Below, in pieces: positions 12,096 to 13,214 of a stretch of DNA of 13,214 bases (the first letter of the stretch is position 1; every line of letters starts with the position of its first letter). Position numbers and translations under genes: made by a program. The notes under the pieces are model-generated. The model saw only the letters and a list, made by a program, of their open reading frames with translations. It did no database searches and was not told where the DNA came from. The stretch lies in the NCBI GenBank assembly GCA_019419995.1, contig JAHZHZ010000028.1:1-13214 (forward strand), read 5' to 3'. This DNA is from Clostridiales bacterium. GTDB lineage: Bacteria; Bacillota; Clostridia; Christensenellales; Aristaeellaceae.

Positions 12096-13214
12096 TCAGC
12101 GGGCAAGGCGAACCTCCATCCAAGCATTTTCGTACAATTCCATGCAATCGGATACATCGTTGAAGAATTCGCAACGCGAAACCACTTCTTCGGAGGGATT
12201 CAGGGTATCCATGGCCGCTTCTTCTTCACTCAAGCCGTCCACCACCTGCTGAATGGGAGAGCAGTAATAGATGTAGTCAAAGTTCATCTGAGCTACATCG
12301 GGGCGGCACATGAAATCAATAAACTGACGAGCTGCCTCCACATGCTCCGAACCCTTGGGAATGCACATGCCGTCTACCCAAATGTTGCTGCCTTCCTCGG
12401 GCACCACATACTTCAGGCTCTCATTTTTCTCAATGGCGTACTGGGCATCGCCGGAGTAGACGATACCAATGGCCGCTTCGCCACCCACCATCTTGTCCTT
12501 GGTTTCATCCAGCAGATAACCGGATTCGATGTGATCCTGCTTCTGCTTGATCAACAAATCAGTGGCTTCCCGAAGTTCCTCTTCACTGTGAGTGTTCATG
12601 GAGTAGCCCAGATACTTCAGAGCAATGCCCAGAGTATCGCGCATGGAATTCATCATAATCACATTGCCGGCATACTTCTCGTCAAACAGAGCGCTCCAGC
12701 TGGTGATTTCCTCATCCACCATATCCGTGTTGTACAAAATACCCAGCGTTCCCCACATGTAGGGCACGGAATACTTGTTCTCAGGATCATAGCTGGGGAA
12801 CTGAAGGTTAGTAAGCAGGTTCTTGAAGTTGGGCATGCTCTCCGCATCCAACTCCTCCAGCATATCGTTGGCAATCAGGCGCTCAATCATGTACTCGGAG
12901 GGGAAGATGACGTCATAGGTGCCGGGATTGGCTTCCAGCTTAGTGTACATTTCTTCATTGGTAGTGAAGTTGGTGTACTGCACGGAAATACCGGTTTCCT
13001 TTTCAAACAGCTCTATGACAGCAGGATTAATGTAATCGTACCAATTGAACACCGTCAGAGTAATGTCCTGCTTGGGTGCAGCTGTTGCAGCAACAGTTGC
13101 CGTAGCTGTGGCTTCCACGACAGGCTCCTCGGTTGCTTCCTCAGTGGGAGCCTCGGTGACTTCCTCGGTGGGCTCCTCAGTTACTTCCTCGGCAGGTTCC
13201 TCGGTTGCTTCCTC
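12096..13214 (-). CDS. potD: PotD-like spermidine/putrescine-binding lipoprotein, 5' end missing
   Basis: The substrate-binding protein of a polyamine ABC importer, anchored outside the membrane; 372 residues are visible and the start lies beyond the right edge. The mature binding domain begins with ITLTVFNWYDYINPAV and continues with TYDVIFPSEYMIERL, MWGTLGILYNTDMVDE, WVDGMCIPKGS and ARQFIDFMCRPDVAQMN, all typical PotD segments. The family's C-terminal YENAWMEV is intact. Ahead of it is a linker of about 50 residues: an acidic Glu/Thr/Pro repeat, then an Ala/Thr run. The GTG at 13118 is an internal Val, not a start, because the frame stays open to the window edge. A terminator follows, so it is probably the last gene of a potABCD operon. 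Polyamine specificity is inferred. Confidence 0.92.
   Translation of the reverse strand, partial: EEATEEPAEEVTEEPTEEVTEAPTEEATEEPVVEATATATVAATAAPKQDITLTVFNWYDYINPAVIELFEKETGISVQYTNFTTNEEMYTKLEANPGTYDVIFPSEYMIERLIANDMLEELDAESMPNFKNLLTNLQFPSYDPENKYSVPYMWGTLGILYNTDMVDEEITSWSALFDEKYAGNVIMMNSMRDTLGIALKYLGYSMNTHSEEELREATDLLIKQKQDHIESGYLLDETKDKMVGGEAAIGIVYSGDAQYAIEKNESLKYVVPEEGSNIWVDGMCIPKGSEHVEAARQFIDFMCRPDVAQMNFDYIYYCSPIQQVVDGLSEEEAAMDTLNPSEEVVSRCEFFNDVSDCMELYENAWMEVRLAR
13119..13214 (-). repeat. Glu/Thr/Pro-rich repeat linker in the potD-like gene
   Basis: Thirty-two in-frame codons to the window edge encode tandem four-residue units of the form EE(A/P/V)T or EEPx, with a 12-base DNA period. Such linkers tether lipoprotein domains away from the membrane and are prone to copy-number change by slippage. 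Confidence 0.8.

Noticed and set aside
11899..12174. A minus-strand 91-codon open frame across the IS left end and potD terminator
   Set aside because: It crosses a strong terminator, the IS hairpin and the end of the potD-like gene in another frame.
13119..13214. CRISPR-like or tandem-repeat array at the window edge
   Set aside because: The repeats are in-frame codons of the potD-like gene with a 12-base period and no spacers.

Overview
The window looks like a chromosomal stretch from an anaerobic gut-type Firmicute (class Clostridia). The pointers are the genes themselves: a Tn4451/Tn5397-like element tail with a Cys-rich KTR protein, TnpW and a large serine recombinase; a DUF3793-flavodoxin pair; a decarboxylase sodium-pump beta subunit; purine-rich AGGAGG ribosome binding sites; and near-consensus TTGACA/TATAAT promoters. 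The genus cannot be read from this sequence.

Bases 1 to about 3490 are the right-hand end of an integrated conjugative or mobilizable element. In order they hold a Cys-rich KTR protein, about 500 bp with three intrinsic terminators and a possible 36-codon leader ORF, a small sigma-70-like factor, an HTH_16 protein, a fourth terminator, TnpW, and the serine recombinase with its own promoter. The recombinase stop codon lies only 11 bases from the terminator stem of a host tRNA operon. That operon runs on the minus strand (Thr-UGU, Tyr-GUA, Leu-CAG, each with encoded CCA) from a strong promoter near 3904-3931.

Bases 3960-9930 are ordinary host genes: a ZIP-family metal transporter (minus), then on the plus strand a PHP-domain phosphoesterase, a cardiolipin synthase and a zinc-dependent phospholipase C-family protein. 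These are followed by a small exported protein of unknown function, a sodium-translocating decarboxylase beta subunit and an untracked 39-residue membrane peptide resembling a minimal gamma subunit. The last three probably share a promoter at 8213-8241. No carboxyltransferase or biotin carrier gene is present.

Bases 9930-11200 hold a minus-strand DUF3793-flavodoxin operon. Its promoter carries two copies of an inverted repeat, GTTAG-N6-CTAAC, one starting at the predicted transcription start and one about 48 bp further into the leader. This looks like a metal-responsive repressor switch and is one of the most testable regulatory signals in the window.

Bases about 11240-11970 are a solo IS200-type insertion sequence whose transposase is interrupted by an amber codon ahead of the predicted catalytic tyrosine; its right end is a run of five consecutive hairpins. 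The window closes with most of a potD-like polyamine-binding lipoprotein gene (minus strand), which runs off the right edge inside a Glu/Thr/Pro-rich repeat linker. I see no CRISPR array, no rRNA, and no convincing wholly new multi-gene system. The best leads are the paired operators, the structured IS end, the terminator-rich leader in the mobile element, and the orphan sodium-pump module with its small exported partner.
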